From Glaciecola blandensis (GTDB lineage: Bacteria; Pseudomonadota; Gammaproteobacteria; Enterobacterales; Alteromonadaceae), in the NCBI RefSeq assembly GCF_031846165.1, contig NZ_JAVRIE010000002.1, positions 372,001-436,000 on the forward strand: a stretch of DNA of 64,000 bases, read 5' to 3'. Every line of letters starts with the position of its first letter. Position 1 is the stretch's first letter. A program made the translations under genes and the position numbers. Of this stretch, positions 9,151 to 17,318 are shown piece after piece. The notes under the pieces were generated by a model. It saw nothing but the letters and a program-made list of their open reading frames with translations. It was not told where the DNA came from and searched no databases.

Positions 9151-9237
9151 GACCTCAATTGGAGGTCAATGGTTTACGCACATCTTTTCATCCACGCTTT
9201 TTAAGAAAGCAATAGGAGTGAAAAGGTGAATTTTTTT
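9151..9237 (+). promoter_or_regulatory. S10 leader hairpins (probable ribosomal protein L4 autoregulatory element)
   Basis: Two consecutive hairpins precede rpsJ. The first is GACCTC/GAGGTC (9151-9167). The second runs from CAC at 9179 to GTG at 9228: CTTTTCA pairs with TGAAAAG, with TCC/GGA above and an inner GCTTT/AAAGC stem, followed by seven T residues (9231-9237). A hairpin plus U-tract in this place matches the known gammaproteobacterial S10 leader, where L4 stimulates termination and represses translation. L4 binding itself is inferred. Confidence 0.72.
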
Positions 9238-9261
9238 GTTCTTTCGATTGGAGCTTAATCG

Positions 9262-9573
9262 ATGCCAAATCAAAGAATTCGTATTCGTTTAAAAGCGTTT
9301 GATCACAAGTTGATCGATCAGTCTACTGCTGAAATCGTTGAAACTGCGAAACGTACTGGCGCACAAGTATCGGGTCCTATCCCTTTACCTACACGCAAAG
9401 AGCGTTACACAGTTCTAACATCTCCGCACGTTAATAAAGACGCACGAGATCAATACGAAATCCGCACACACAAACGTTTAGTAGATATCATTGAGCCAAC
9501 TGACAAAACAGTTGATGCTTTGATGAGATTGGACTTGGCTGCCGGCGTTGATGTTCAAATCAGCCTGGGCTAA
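9262..9573 (+). CDS. rpsJ: 30S ribosomal protein S10 (NusE)
   Basis: A 103-residue S10, full length, opening MPNQRIRIRLKAFDHKLID and containing the conserved GPIPLPTRKERYTVL block. It is part of the 30S head and also acts as NusE in antitermination. It is the first gene of the operon, as usual, behind the leader hairpins and a GGAG ribosome site. Confidence 0.98.
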   Translation: MPNQRIRIRLKAFDHKLIDQSTAEIVETAKRTGAQVSGPIPLPTRKERYTVLTSPHVNKDARDQYEIRTHKRLVDIIEPTDKTVDALMRLDLAAGVDVQISLG

Positions 9574-9591
9574 CAAGAGAGGGTAATAACA

Positions 9592-10230
9592 ATGTCGATT
9601 GGTCTTATCGGTCGTAAAGTGGGTATGACTCGCATCTTCACAGAAGATGGTGTTTCAATCCCTGTGACTGTTATTGAAGCGACCCCAAACCGTGTTACTC
9701 AGTTACGTACTGAGGAAACTGACGGTTATCGTGCACTACAAGTTACCGCTGGCACTAAGAAAGCTAACCGCGTTAATAAGGCTTCAGCAGGTCATTTTGC
9801 TAAAGCTGGCGTGGAAGCAGGTCGCGGCTTGTGGGAATTCCGTCTTAATGAAAATGAAGGCGGTGAAATTGAAGTGGGCAGTGAAATCACTGTTGAAATC
9901 TTCAATGACACGAAGAAAGTCGATGTAGCAGGTACATCAAAAGGTAAAGGTTTCCAAGGTGCAATCAAACGTTGGAACTTTAGTTCACAGCGTATGACTC
10001 ACGGTAACTCACTATCTCACCGTGCTCCAGGTTCAATTGGTCAAAACCAATCACCTGGTAAAGTATTTAAAGGTAAGAAAATGGCTGGTCAGCTTGGTAA
10101 CAAGCGAATCACCACTCAATCTTTAGAGCTTGTACGTGTTGATGCTGAAAACAACCTTTTATTAATTAAAGGTGCCGTACCTGGCGCAACTGGCAGTGAC
10201 GTTATCGTCAAGCCGGCTGTTAAAGCGTAA
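9592..10230 (+). CDS. rplC: 50S ribosomal protein L3
   Basis: A 212-residue L3 starting MSIGLIGRKVGMTRIF, with the basic KRWNFSSQRMTHGNSLSHR region that reaches toward the peptidyl transferase centre. It assembles early at the 3' end of 23S rRNA. It lies 18 bases after rpsJ. Confidence 0.98.
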   Translation: MSIGLIGRKVGMTRIFTEDGVSIPVTVIEATPNRVTQLRTEETDGYRALQVTAGTKKANRVNKASAGHFAKAGVEAGRGLWEFRLNENEGGEIEVGSEITVEIFNDTKKVDVAGTSKGKGFQGAIKRWNFSSQRMTHGNSLSHRAPGSIGQNQSPGKVFKGKKMAGQLGNKRITTQSLELVRVDAENNLLLIKGAVPGATGSDVIVKPAVKA

Positions 10231-10247
10231 CGTCTGGGAGTAATCTG

Positions 10248-10853
10248 ATGGAATTATCATTGAAAGACGCGAAAGGCGCTCTTGAAGTATCCGACACTAC
10301 CTTTGGACGTGAATTCAACGAAGCACTTGTACATCAAGTGGTTGTTGCATTCGGTGCAGGTGCTCGTCAGGGTACTAAAGCGCAGAAAACGCGCTCTGAA
10401 GTACGTGGTGGCGGTAAGAAGCCATGGCGTCAAAAAGGCACAGGTCGTGCTCGTGCTGGTACTATCCGAAGCCCAATTTGGGTTGGTGGTGGTCGTGCAT
10501 TTGCTGCGAAACCTCGTGACTTTGACCAAAAAGTTAACAAAAAGATGTACCGTGGAGCGATCAAAAGCATCCTATCTGAATTGGTACGTCAAGAACGCTT
10601 AATCGTTGTTGAAAAATTTGGTGTTGAAGCACCAAAGACTAAAGAACTTTTAGCGAAATTGAATGAATACGAATTAAACGACGTGTTAATTGTTACACCA
10701 GATGTTGATGAGAACTTGTTCTTAGCCTCACGTAACCTTTATAAAGTTGACGTTGTTGACGTTCAAGGAATCGACCCAGTAAGCCTAATCGCATTTGATA
10801 AAGTGTTGATTACTGCTGAAGCGGTTAAACAACTTGAGGAGGCACTAGCATGA
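10248..10853 (+). CDS. rplD: 50S ribosomal protein L4
   Basis: A 201-residue L4 with the RGGGKKPWRQKGTGRARAG extended loop that lines the exit tunnel. In enterobacteria L4 is also the repressor of this operon through the leader RNA, and a suitable leader is present here. Its end overlaps the rplW start by four bases. Confidence 0.98.
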   Translation: MELSLKDAKGALEVSDTTFGREFNEALVHQVVVAFGAGARQGTKAQKTRSEVRGGGKKPWRQKGTGRARAGTIRSPIWVGGGRAFAAKPRDFDQKVNKKMYRGAIKSILSELVRQERLIVVEKFGVEAPKTKELLAKLNEYELNDVLIVTPDVDENLFLASRNLYKVDVVDVQGIDPVSLIAFDKVLITAEAVKQLEEALA

Positions 10854-11149
10854 ACGAAGAACGTTTATTAAAAGTCATTTTAGCACCTCATGTTTCAGAA
10901 AAGTCTACAATGGCTGCTGAACTAAACAATACAGTTGTTTTTAAGGTTCTAAAAGACGCGAACAAAGCAGAAATCAAAGCTGCAGTTGAAAAATTGTTTG
11001 AAGTTGAAGTGAATTCTGTTCGTACCGTAGTATGCAAAGGTAAAACTAAGCGTCACGGTCAGTTTTTCGGCAAACGCAGTGACTGGAAAAAAGCATATGT
11101 TGTGCTTAAAGAAGGTCAAGACATCGACTTCGTCGGTGCGGCTGAGTAA
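10850..11149 (+). CDS. rplW: 50S ribosomal protein L23
   Basis: A 99-residue L23 (start MNEERLLKVILAPHVSEKS). It sits at the tunnel exit and docks trigger factor and SRP. The ATGA overlap with rplD indicates translational coupling. Confidence 0.98.
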   Translation: MNEERLLKVILAPHVSEKSTMAAELNNTVVFKVLKDANKAEIKAAVEKLFEVEVNSVRTVVCKGKTKRHGQFFGKRSDWKKAYVVLKEGQDIDFVGAAE

Positions 11150-11160
11150 GGGGATTAGAA

Positions 11161-11985
11161 ATGCCATTATTGAAAGCTAAGCCAACTTCTGCCGGTCGTC
11201 GTCACGTCGTTCAGGTTGTTAACCCAGATCTTCATAAAGGTGCACCACATGCTCCTTTGCTTGATAAATTAAGCAAGTCTGGCGGTCGCAACAACAACGG
11301 TCGTATTACAGTTCGTCATATTGGTGGTGGTCATAAGCAACACTACCGTATTATTGACTTCAAACGTAATAAAGACGGCATCCCTGCGAAGATTGAGCGT
11401 TTAGAATATGATCCAAACCGTTCGTCTAATATCGCTTTGGTATTATACGCAGACGGTGAGCGTCGTTACATTTTAGCACCTAAAGGCGCTAAAGCTGGCG
11501 ATGCAATCCAATCTGGTTCTGATGCACCTATTAAACCAGGAAATGCAATGCCAATGCGCAACATTCCTGTAGGTTCAACAGTACACGCGATCGAAATGAA
11601 GCCTGGCAAAGGTGCACAAATTGCACGTTCTGCTGGTGCATACGCACAAATGCTTGCTAAAGATGGAGCGTATGTAACATTACGTCTTCGTTCTGGTGAA
11701 GTGCGTAAAGTATTAGCTGACTGCCGTGCTACAATCGGTGAAGTGGGTAATGCTGAGCATATGCTTCGTTCACTAGGTAAAGCCGGTGCTACACGCTGGC
11801 GTGGTGTTAGACCAACAGTTCGTGGTGTTGCCATGAACCCGGTTGATCACCCGCACGGTGGTGGTGAAGGTCGTACTTCTGGTGGTCGTCATCCAGTATC
11901 ACCTTGGGGTGTTCCTACTAAAGGTAAGAAAACCCGAAGTAATAAGCGTACCGATAGACTTATCGTACGTCGTCGAAATAAATAA
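11161..11985 (+). CDS. rplB: 50S ribosomal protein L2
   Basis: A 274-residue L2, full length, with the C-terminal NPVDHPHGGGEGRT block that contains the His needed near the peptidyl transferase centre. It is required for subunit association. Spacing to rplW is 11 bases. Confidence 0.98.
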   Translation: MPLLKAKPTSAGRRHVVQVVNPDLHKGAPHAPLLDKLSKSGGRNNNGRITVRHIGGGHKQHYRIIDFKRNKDGIPAKIERLEYDPNRSSNIALVLYADGERRYILAPKGAKAGDAIQSGSDAPIKPGNAMPMRNIPVGSTVHAIEMKPGKGAQIARSAGAYAQMLAKDGAYVTLRLRSGEVRKVLADCRATIGEVGNAEHMLRSLGKAGATRWRGVRPTVRGVAMNPVDHPHGGGEGRTSGGRHPVSPWGVPTKGKKTRSNKRTDRLIVRRRNK

Positions 11986-12000
11986 CAGCGAGGATTCACC

Positions 12001-12276
12001 ATGCCACGTTCTCTCAAGAAAGGTCCTTTTATTGACCTGCACTTGCTGAAGAAGGTAGAAGCTGCAGTGGAAAAGAGCGACAAGAAACCAATTAAAACTT
12101 GGTCTCGTCGCTCCATGATCATCCCAGATATGATTGGGTTGACCATTGCGGTCCATAACGGTCGCCAGCACGTTCCTGTATTCGTCAGTGACGAAATGGT
12201 CGGCCATAAGTTGGGCGAATTTGCTCCAACGCGTACTTATCGCGGCCATGTCGCAGATAAGAAAGCCAAGAGATAA
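12001..12276 (+). CDS. rpsS: 30S ribosomal protein S19
   Basis: A 91-residue S19 (start MPRSLKKGPFID; conserved SRRSMIIPDMIG). It forms the 30S head complex with S13. GAGG precedes the start. Confidence 0.98.
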   Translation: MPRSLKKGPFIDLHLLKKVEAAVEKSDKKPIKTWSRRSMIIPDMIGLTIAVHNGRQHVPVFVSDEMVGHKLGEFAPTRTYRGHVADKKAKR

Positions 12277-12286
12277 GGGGAATAAA

Positions 12287-12619
12287 ATGGAAGCATTAGC
12301 TAAACACCGTTTTGCTCGTACGTCACCTCAGAAGGCACGCTTGGTAGCAGATCAAATCCGCGGATTGCACGTTGAAAAAGCTTTAGAAGTTTTAGCGTAC
12401 AGCCCAAAGAAAAGCGCTGCGTTGGTCAAGAAAGTTCTTGAATCAGCCATTGCTAACGCTGAAAACAACGAAGGCGCAGATATCGACGAATTGTCGGTAA
12501 CTAAAATCTTTGTTGACGAAGGCCCGACTATGAAGCGAATCAAAACACGTGCCAAAGGCCGTGCTGATCGTATCTTTAAGCGTAGCAGTCACATCACTGT
12601 GGTTGTGGCGGATAACTAG
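12287..12619 (+). CDS. rplV: 50S ribosomal protein L22
   Basis: A 110-residue L22 starting MEALAKHRFARTSPQKARLVADQIRG. The start is ATG 12287, after AAGGGG and only ten bases after rpsS; an upstream extension of the frame lies inside rpsS and is discarded. The beta-hairpin tip (KRIKTRAKGRADRI) is the macrolide-associated exit-tunnel loop. Confidence 0.97.
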   Translation: MEALAKHRFARTSPQKARLVADQIRGLHVEKALEVLAYSPKKSAALVKKVLESAIANAENNEGADIDELSVTKIFVDEGPTMKRIKTRAKGRADRIFKRSSHITVVVADN

Positions 12620-12628
12620 GAGTAGATT

Positions 12629-13330
12629 ATGGGACAGAAGGTTCATCCTACCGGTATACGCCTGGGTATCAGCAAACCATGGACATCTACTTGGTACGCT
12701 AATACAGCAGAGTATGCAGATAACTTGTTTAATGACCACCAGGTCCGTCAATATTTGACGAAACAGTTAAAGAGCGCGTCACTTTCGAAAATCGTTATCG
12801 AACGTCCAGCTAAGAGTATCCGTGTGACTATTCACACTGCTCGCCCTGGTGTTGTTATCGGTAAGAAAGGTGAAGACGTAGAGAAGCTTCGCAATCATGT
12901 TTCTAAGCTAGCCGGTGTGCCAGCTCAGATCAATATTGCTGAAGTACGTAAACCTGAACTTGATGCACAGCTTGTAGCTGACAGCATTTCAAGCCAGCTT
13001 GAACGCCGTGTTATGTTCCGTCGCGCTATGAAGCGTGCTGTTCAAAACGCAATGCGTTTAGGTGCACTTGGTATCAAAGTTGAAGTTAGTGGCCGTTTGG
13101 GCGGAGCAGAGATTGCACGTGGCGAATGGTATCGTGAAGGTCGTGTACCACTACACACTTTCCGTGCAGACATCGATTATGCGACGTCTGAAGCACTCAC
13201 TCAATACGGTATCATTGGCGTTAAAGTGTGGATCTTCAAAGGTGAAGTATTGGGCGGTTTGCCTCTTACTCAAGAGCAACCAGCTCCAGCACCTAAGAAG
13301 AAAGGCCGCAACGCTAAACGAGAGGGCTAA
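12629..13330 (+). CDS. rpsC: 30S ribosomal protein S3
   Basis: A 233-residue S3 with the KH-type motif VVIGKKGEDVEKLR and the conserved GRLGGAEIARGEWY block. It forms part of the mRNA entry channel and contributes helicase activity. A basic KKKGRNAKREG tail ends the protein. Confidence 0.98.
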   Translation: MGQKVHPTGIRLGISKPWTSTWYANTAEYADNLFNDHQVRQYLTKQLKSASLSKIVIERPAKSIRVTIHTARPGVVIGKKGEDVEKLRNHVSKLAGVPAQINIAEVRKPELDAQLVADSISSQLERRVMFRRAMKRAVQNAMRLGALGIKVEVSGRLGGAEIARGEWYREGRVPLHTFRADIDYATSEALTQYGIIGVKVWIFKGEVLGGLPLTQEQPAPAPKKKGRNAKREG

Positions 13331-13332
13331 TC

Positions 13333-13746
13333 ATGTTACAACCAAAGCGTACGAAATTTCGTAAAATGCATAAAGGTCGTAACCGTGGTCTTGCTATTGC
13401 TGGTAGCAAAGTAAGCTTCGGGACATATGGTCTTAAATCGGTAGGCCGTGGTCGTATGACTGCTCGCCAAATCGAAGCAGCTCGTCGTGCCATGACTCGT
13501 CACGTTAAACGTCAAGGTAAAATTTGGATTCGAGTTTTCCCTGACAAACCAATTACTGAAAAACCTTTAGAAGTTCGTCAAGGTAAAGGTAAAGGTAACG
13601 TTGAGTACTGGGTATGCCAAATTCAACCAGGACGCGTGTTATATGAAATGGAAGGTGTTCCAGAATCATTAGCTCGTGAAGCGTTTGCATTGGCTGCGGC
13701 TAAATTGCCATTTAAAACAACCTTTGTAACTCGGACGGTGATGTAA
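13333..13746 (+). CDS. rplP: 50S ribosomal protein L16
   Basis: A 137-residue L16 (MLQPKRTKFRKMHKGRNRGLA). It lies close to the A-site tRNA and is needed for late 50S maturation. Its stop overlaps the rpmC start by one base (TAATGA). Confidence 0.98.
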   Translation: MLQPKRTKFRKMHKGRNRGLAIAGSKVSFGTYGLKSVGRGRMTARQIEAARRAMTRHVKRQGKIWIRVFPDKPITEKPLEVRQGKGKGNVEYWVCQIQPGRVLYEMEGVPESLAREAFALAAAKLPFKTTFVTRTVM

Positions 13747-13937
13747 TGAAAGCGACTGAACTTAAAGAAAAAAGCGTAGAAGAGTTGAACGCGGAACTAA
13801 TTAACTTGCTTCGTGAGCAATTTAATCTTCGCATGCAACACTCTACAGGCCAGCTTGAAAAAACTGACCAATTGAGAACAGTACGTCGCAGCATCGCACG
13901 TGTTAAAACTATCTTAACTCAAAAGGCTGATTCGTAA
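13746..13937 (+). CDS. rpmC: 50S ribosomal protein L29
   Basis: A 63-residue L29, an alpha-helical hairpin protein next to L23 at the tunnel exit. Conserved LREQFNLRMQ block. It overlaps both neighbours by one base. Confidence 0.97.
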   Translation: MKATELKEKSVEELNAELINLLREQFNLRMQHSTGQLEKTDQLRTVRRSIARVKTILTQKADS

Positions 13938-14188
13938 TGACTGAACAGAAAATTCGTACAGTACAAGGCCGTGTAACTAGTAACAAAATGGATAAAACCA
14001 TTACTGTTATGGTTGAGAGAACTGTTAAGCACCCAATCTATGGGAAGTTTATCAAGCGCTCAACCAAGCTACACGCACACGACGAAGCTAACGTGTGTAA
14101 TGAAGGTGACGTAGTTACAATTACTGAATGTCGCCCAATTTCAAAGTCTAAGACTTGGAAGTTAGTTGACGTTGTAGTTAAAGCTTAA
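13937..14188 (+). CDS. rpsQ: 30S ribosomal protein S17
   Basis: An 83-residue S17 (RTVQGRVTSNKMDKTITV; EGDVVTITECRPISKSKTW). It is an early-binding OB-fold protein of the 30S body. It is the last gene of this operon, followed at once by a strong terminator. Confidence 0.97.
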   Translation: MTEQKIRTVQGRVTSNKMDKTITVMVERTVKHPIYGKFIKRSTKLHAHDEANVCNEGDVVTITECRPISKSKTWKLVDVVVKA

Positions 14189-14201
14189 TTTAAGCTATTT
14201 G

Positions 14202-14237
14202 AAAAAGGCGCAACCCCTCGGGGTCTGCGCCTTTTTT
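14202..14237 (+). terminator. Strong intrinsic terminator of the S10 operon
   Basis: GGCGCA and TGCGCC pair around an inner CCCC-TC-GGGG, followed by six T residues. It lies 13 bases after rpsQ. Confidence 0.92.
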
Positions 14238-14318
14238 GTTTTTAATTCCGGAAGAATTTTGCTACATTAAAAAAGATGACCATGTAAGGTCGCTTAAATT
14301 AATTCAAGGATGAATATC

Positions 14319-16259
14319 ATGAAAAGACTCTTTTTCATTTTTGCTCTGCTGTGCACAAGCCAAGTCTTTGCAACTATTTCCGCCACAGATATCTCAAAGT
14401 ACTATACCTATACTAACGCTGACCTTTCTCCCGATGGCAGTAAACTTGCTATCAATATTACTCAAGACGGTTTAGGCCGCCTTGTCATTATGGATTTGAG
14501 TACCTTCAAACCTGTTGGTACTGTTTCTTTCGATGGACGCTACGAACCGGGTAATTATTGGTGGGTAAATAATGAACGGCTGGTTATTCAAGTGCTAGAA
14601 AGAGAGATTGCCAGTGAACAGCATGTTAACTACGGCGAACTCTATTCGGTTAACTATGATGGCAGTAACGGTCTCATGATTTTTGGTTACAGAGCCGGAG
14701 GTACAAAGACCGGTAGCAGGCTCAATCGGAAACAATCAACTCGTGGTTGGGGTGAGCTCTTAGACGTTTTACCTGACGACGAAAAACACGTTCTTATCAT
14801 GTCAACACCCATGTCTTCTGATGGTAGTAAGCTCCCAACAGTACACAAACTCAATGTTTATAACGGTCAGATGTCAAATACCATTGCCCAGTCTCCAGTA
14901 CCGCAAGCTGAGTTTATTACTGATAGTGACGGTAAGGTAAAATTAGTCGTGGGTGCCGGTGAGAACGGTTACGCTGCTGTGTTCAAGCGCATTCAAGAAA
15001 CTAACGATTGGCAACAGCTTAGCAATGAAGTATTGGGCAAGAGTTTTAATCCCATTGCTTTAGACAGCAAAAACACAAGTTTGTACGTTACAGATAGTGG
15101 TGGTAAAGATAAGACGGGTTTGTATAAATTCGACCTAGAAACCGAAGAGGTGAAGCACCTGTTTACCGATAAGGTAGTCGATATCACTAGTATTGTTTTC
15201 AGTGCTGATGGTGGCACACCCTACGCTTTGCGTCTGGATGATGGTAGGCCTGACTATGTCATGTTCGGCAAGAACACTTATGAGGTGAAGCTTTACAAGC
15301 AATTCCTACAAACATTCCCCGGTAACAAGGTTGAATTGATCAGTCGCAGCGAAAATGGCAACAAATGGATACTCTATGTTAGCAGCGATATTTCGCCTGG
15401 TACCTTCTATTTGTTCGATAAGGCGACCAATTCCCTCCAGTTTTTGTTCAGGAACTTAGATTCTATTCCCATAGAACTGATGTCTGAATCCAAACCAGTC
15501 ACTTTTGCTGCAAGCGATGACGTGCTCATTCATGGCTTTTTAACGCTACCTGTGTCGGTGCCTAAAGATAAAGATGCGCCTTTAGTAGTGCTGGTGCATG
15601 GTGGTCCTCATGGTGTTAGAGATTACTGGACGTTTGATCGAGATGTTCAATATCTTGCCTCTCAAGGTTATGCCGTGTTGCGTGTCAATTATCGAGGCTC
15701 TGGTGGATATGGTTCAGACTATCGCTATTCCGGCTACCAGGAATGGGGCAACCGGATTCAATTGGATATCATTGAAGGCGCACAATGGGCAATGAATCAA
15801 GACAGGGTCAGTAACGATAGAGTGTGTATTATGGGCGCTAGCTTCGGTGGCTATTCTGCGGTTATGGCAGCGACCATGGCACCTGAATTATTCGACTGTG
15901 TCGTGGCGAATGCTGGGGTTTACGATTTAACGCTGATGTTCGAAGAGGGGGACATTCCAGACATGCTCTACGGAAAAACTCGCTTGTTGGAATACTTAGG
16001 TGATGACCCAGACATTTTGAAGACGTTTTCGCCTATTAATTACATTTCCCGAATAGCCGCACCCATACTGATCGGCCATGGTAAAAAAGACAGACGAACA
16101 CCCTTTATTCATGCGGAGTTACTCAGAGATAAGCTAATTGAACAGGGAAAACCATTTGAGTGGTTTGTAAAGGGTACCGAAAGTCATGGCTTTTATGATG
16201 AAGAAAATAGAGCAGAATGGTACGAAACCGTTGCTGCGTTTCTAAAGGAAAACTTATAG
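14319..16259 (+). CDS. S9 family serine peptidase (prolyl oligopeptidase / acylaminoacyl peptidase-like), exported
   Basis: A 646-residue S9 peptidase with an N-terminal signal peptide (KRLFFIFALLCTSQVFA). A beta-propeller-like region fills about 30-370 and an alpha/beta-hydrolase domain about 390-646. The nucleophile is Ser508 in GASFGGYSA; the acid is in GHGKKDRRTP and the His in TESHGFYDE. It should cleave short peptides in the periplasm. ATG 14319 is preferred over 14310 because AAGGA is eight bases before it and directly abuts the other. Its stop codon overlaps that of the convergent PDZ gene. Confidence 0.9.
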   Translation: MKRLFFIFALLCTSQVFATISATDISKYYTYTNADLSPDGSKLAINITQDGLGRLVIMDLSTFKPVGTVSFDGRYEPGNYWWVNNERLVIQVLEREIASEQHVNYGELYSVNYDGSNGLMIFGYRAGGTKTGSRLNRKQSTRGWGELLDVLPDDEKHVLIMSTPMSSDGSKLPTVHKLNVYNGQMSNTIAQSPVPQAEFITDSDGKVKLVVGAGENGYAAVFKRIQETNDWQQLSNEVLGKSFNPIALDSKNTSLYVTDSGGKDKTGLYKFDLETEEVKHLFTDKVVDITSIVFSADGGTPYALRLDDGRPDYVMFGKNTYEVKLYKQFLQTFPGNKVELISRSENGNKWILYVSSDISPGTFYLFDKATNSLQFLFRNLDSIPIELMSESKPVTFAASDDVLIHGFLTLPVSVPKDKDAPLVVLVHGGPHGVRDYWTFDRDVQYLASQGYAVLRVNYRGSGGYGSDYRYSGYQEWGNRIQLDIIEGAQWAMNQDRVSNDRVCIMGASFGGYSAVMAATMAPELFDCVVANAGVYDLTLMFEEGDIPDMLYGKTRLLEYLGDDPDILKTFSPINYISRIAAPILIGHGKKDRRTPFIHAELLRDKLIEQGKPFEWFVKGTESHGFYDEENRAEWYETVAAFLKENL

Positions 16260-17045
16260 TTTTAGAGCCTCATGCGGTATGTCGAGATAAAGCGTAATCA
16301 ATCTACCCGCTCTGTTTACCTTAAAAGTAAGTGTTTGAGCAGAGCGTATTTCCTTTTGAAGGTCACTTAATTGTTTATCGTCATCTATTTCGAAACCATT
16401 TACCTCTAAGAGTACGTCACCCTCTTGAAAACGTACTTTAGAATAGAGGTCTGGGTTCATACCAGGAATAATGACTTTACCCCCATCATTAAACAAGTTA
16501 GGAAGTGTTTTCACGATGTGTTCTAACTGTCTTGGTCTTGAACCTATTTCTTTCGCCGTCATCTCGTTGAATCGTTGTTGAGTCTGCTCTTCAATTAAGC
16601 TGTTTGTCTCGCCCAAGAAGAGCTCATAGTCTCTCGACTCAAACTCTAAAATAATTGACGCTTTATTGATGCGTTTAACATATACATCTAAGTTGTTAAT
16701 GTTTTCGTCAACAAAGTACTCACCGGCAGCTTGGTCAACTAACAGAGCAGTAAAGCTTTCAGCAACACTCTGACTATACACAATGCCACTAAGCACAAAC
16801 TTGGCAGGCAGATCGGACAGATCGTCGCTCACAGAAAGCACAGTAGGCTCTTCATCAACGACATTCTCCTTCTCTTGGTTAAAGTTTTTAATTTCTTGGT
16901 CGATACTACGTTTGTTAGCTTGCTGTTTTGGTATCTCAGTAAATTCACTGCCAGTGTCAGCAAGAGGCTCTTCGTTGATACTAAATACCGCGTAAGCGGC
17001 AACAAGCGCCACAACTACAATTAATACGACAAGCAATTTGTTCAT
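16254..17045 (-). CDS. GspC-like inner-membrane protein with PDZ domain
   Basis: A 263-residue bitopic protein: membrane helix at about 3-22, charged linker, a GspC homology-region-like segment (about 75-150, FVLSGIVYSQSVAES) and a C-terminal PDZ-like domain (about 185-260, FQEGDVLLEVNGFEIDDDKQL). GspC links the type II secretion inner-membrane platform to its outer-membrane secretin. No other gsp gene is near, so it may serve a remote system or a separate role. ATG 17045 follows AGGAGTG, better than an upstream alternative. It is convergent with the S9 peptidase gene with six overlapping bases. Confidence 0.75.
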   Translation of the reverse strand: MNKLLVVLIVVVALVAAYAVFSINEEPLADTGSEFTEIPKQQANKRSIDQEIKNFNQEKENVVDEEPTVLSVSDDLSDLPAKFVLSGIVYSQSVAESFTALLVDQAAGEYFVDENINNLDVYVKRINKASIILEFESRDYELFLGETNSLIEEQTQQRFNEMTAKEIGSRPRQLEHIVKTLPNLFNDGGKVIIPGMNPDLYSKVRFQEGDVLLEVNGFEIDDDKQLSDLQKEIRSAQTLTFKVNRAGRLITLYLDIPHEALKL

Positions 17046-17252
17046 AAACACTCCTATTATTTGAGCATTGTAATCAACAACCGCATAGATAACCATCTAA
17101 CTTTTTGCAAGCCTAAGCTGCGACTTAAAAAATGACTCTATAAATGACTAAACCATAATTTAGTTCATAAATTAAGTCATATTGTTATTCGAAATTAAAA
17201 TTTACATACCTTCCAAATAAATAGTCCAATAAAAACAGTGGGATACGATTTT

Positions 17253-17280
17253 TTGAAAGTTGGCATACACTGTGCATTAT
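17253..17280 (+). promoter_or_regulatory. Possible promoter of the subtilisin gene
   Basis: TTGAAA, 16 bases, CATTAT, ending 38 bases before the ATG at 17319. Read by eye only. Confidence 0.4.
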
Positions 17281-17318
17281 CGGCGACAGAGAAAGTATAT
17301 TTTTATTTGGAGTTACAC

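Noticed and set aside
12146..12286. Upstream extension of rplV into rpsS
   Set aside because: L22 is 110 residues in its family and the ATG at 12287 has AAGGGG before it; the extension lies wholly inside rpsS.
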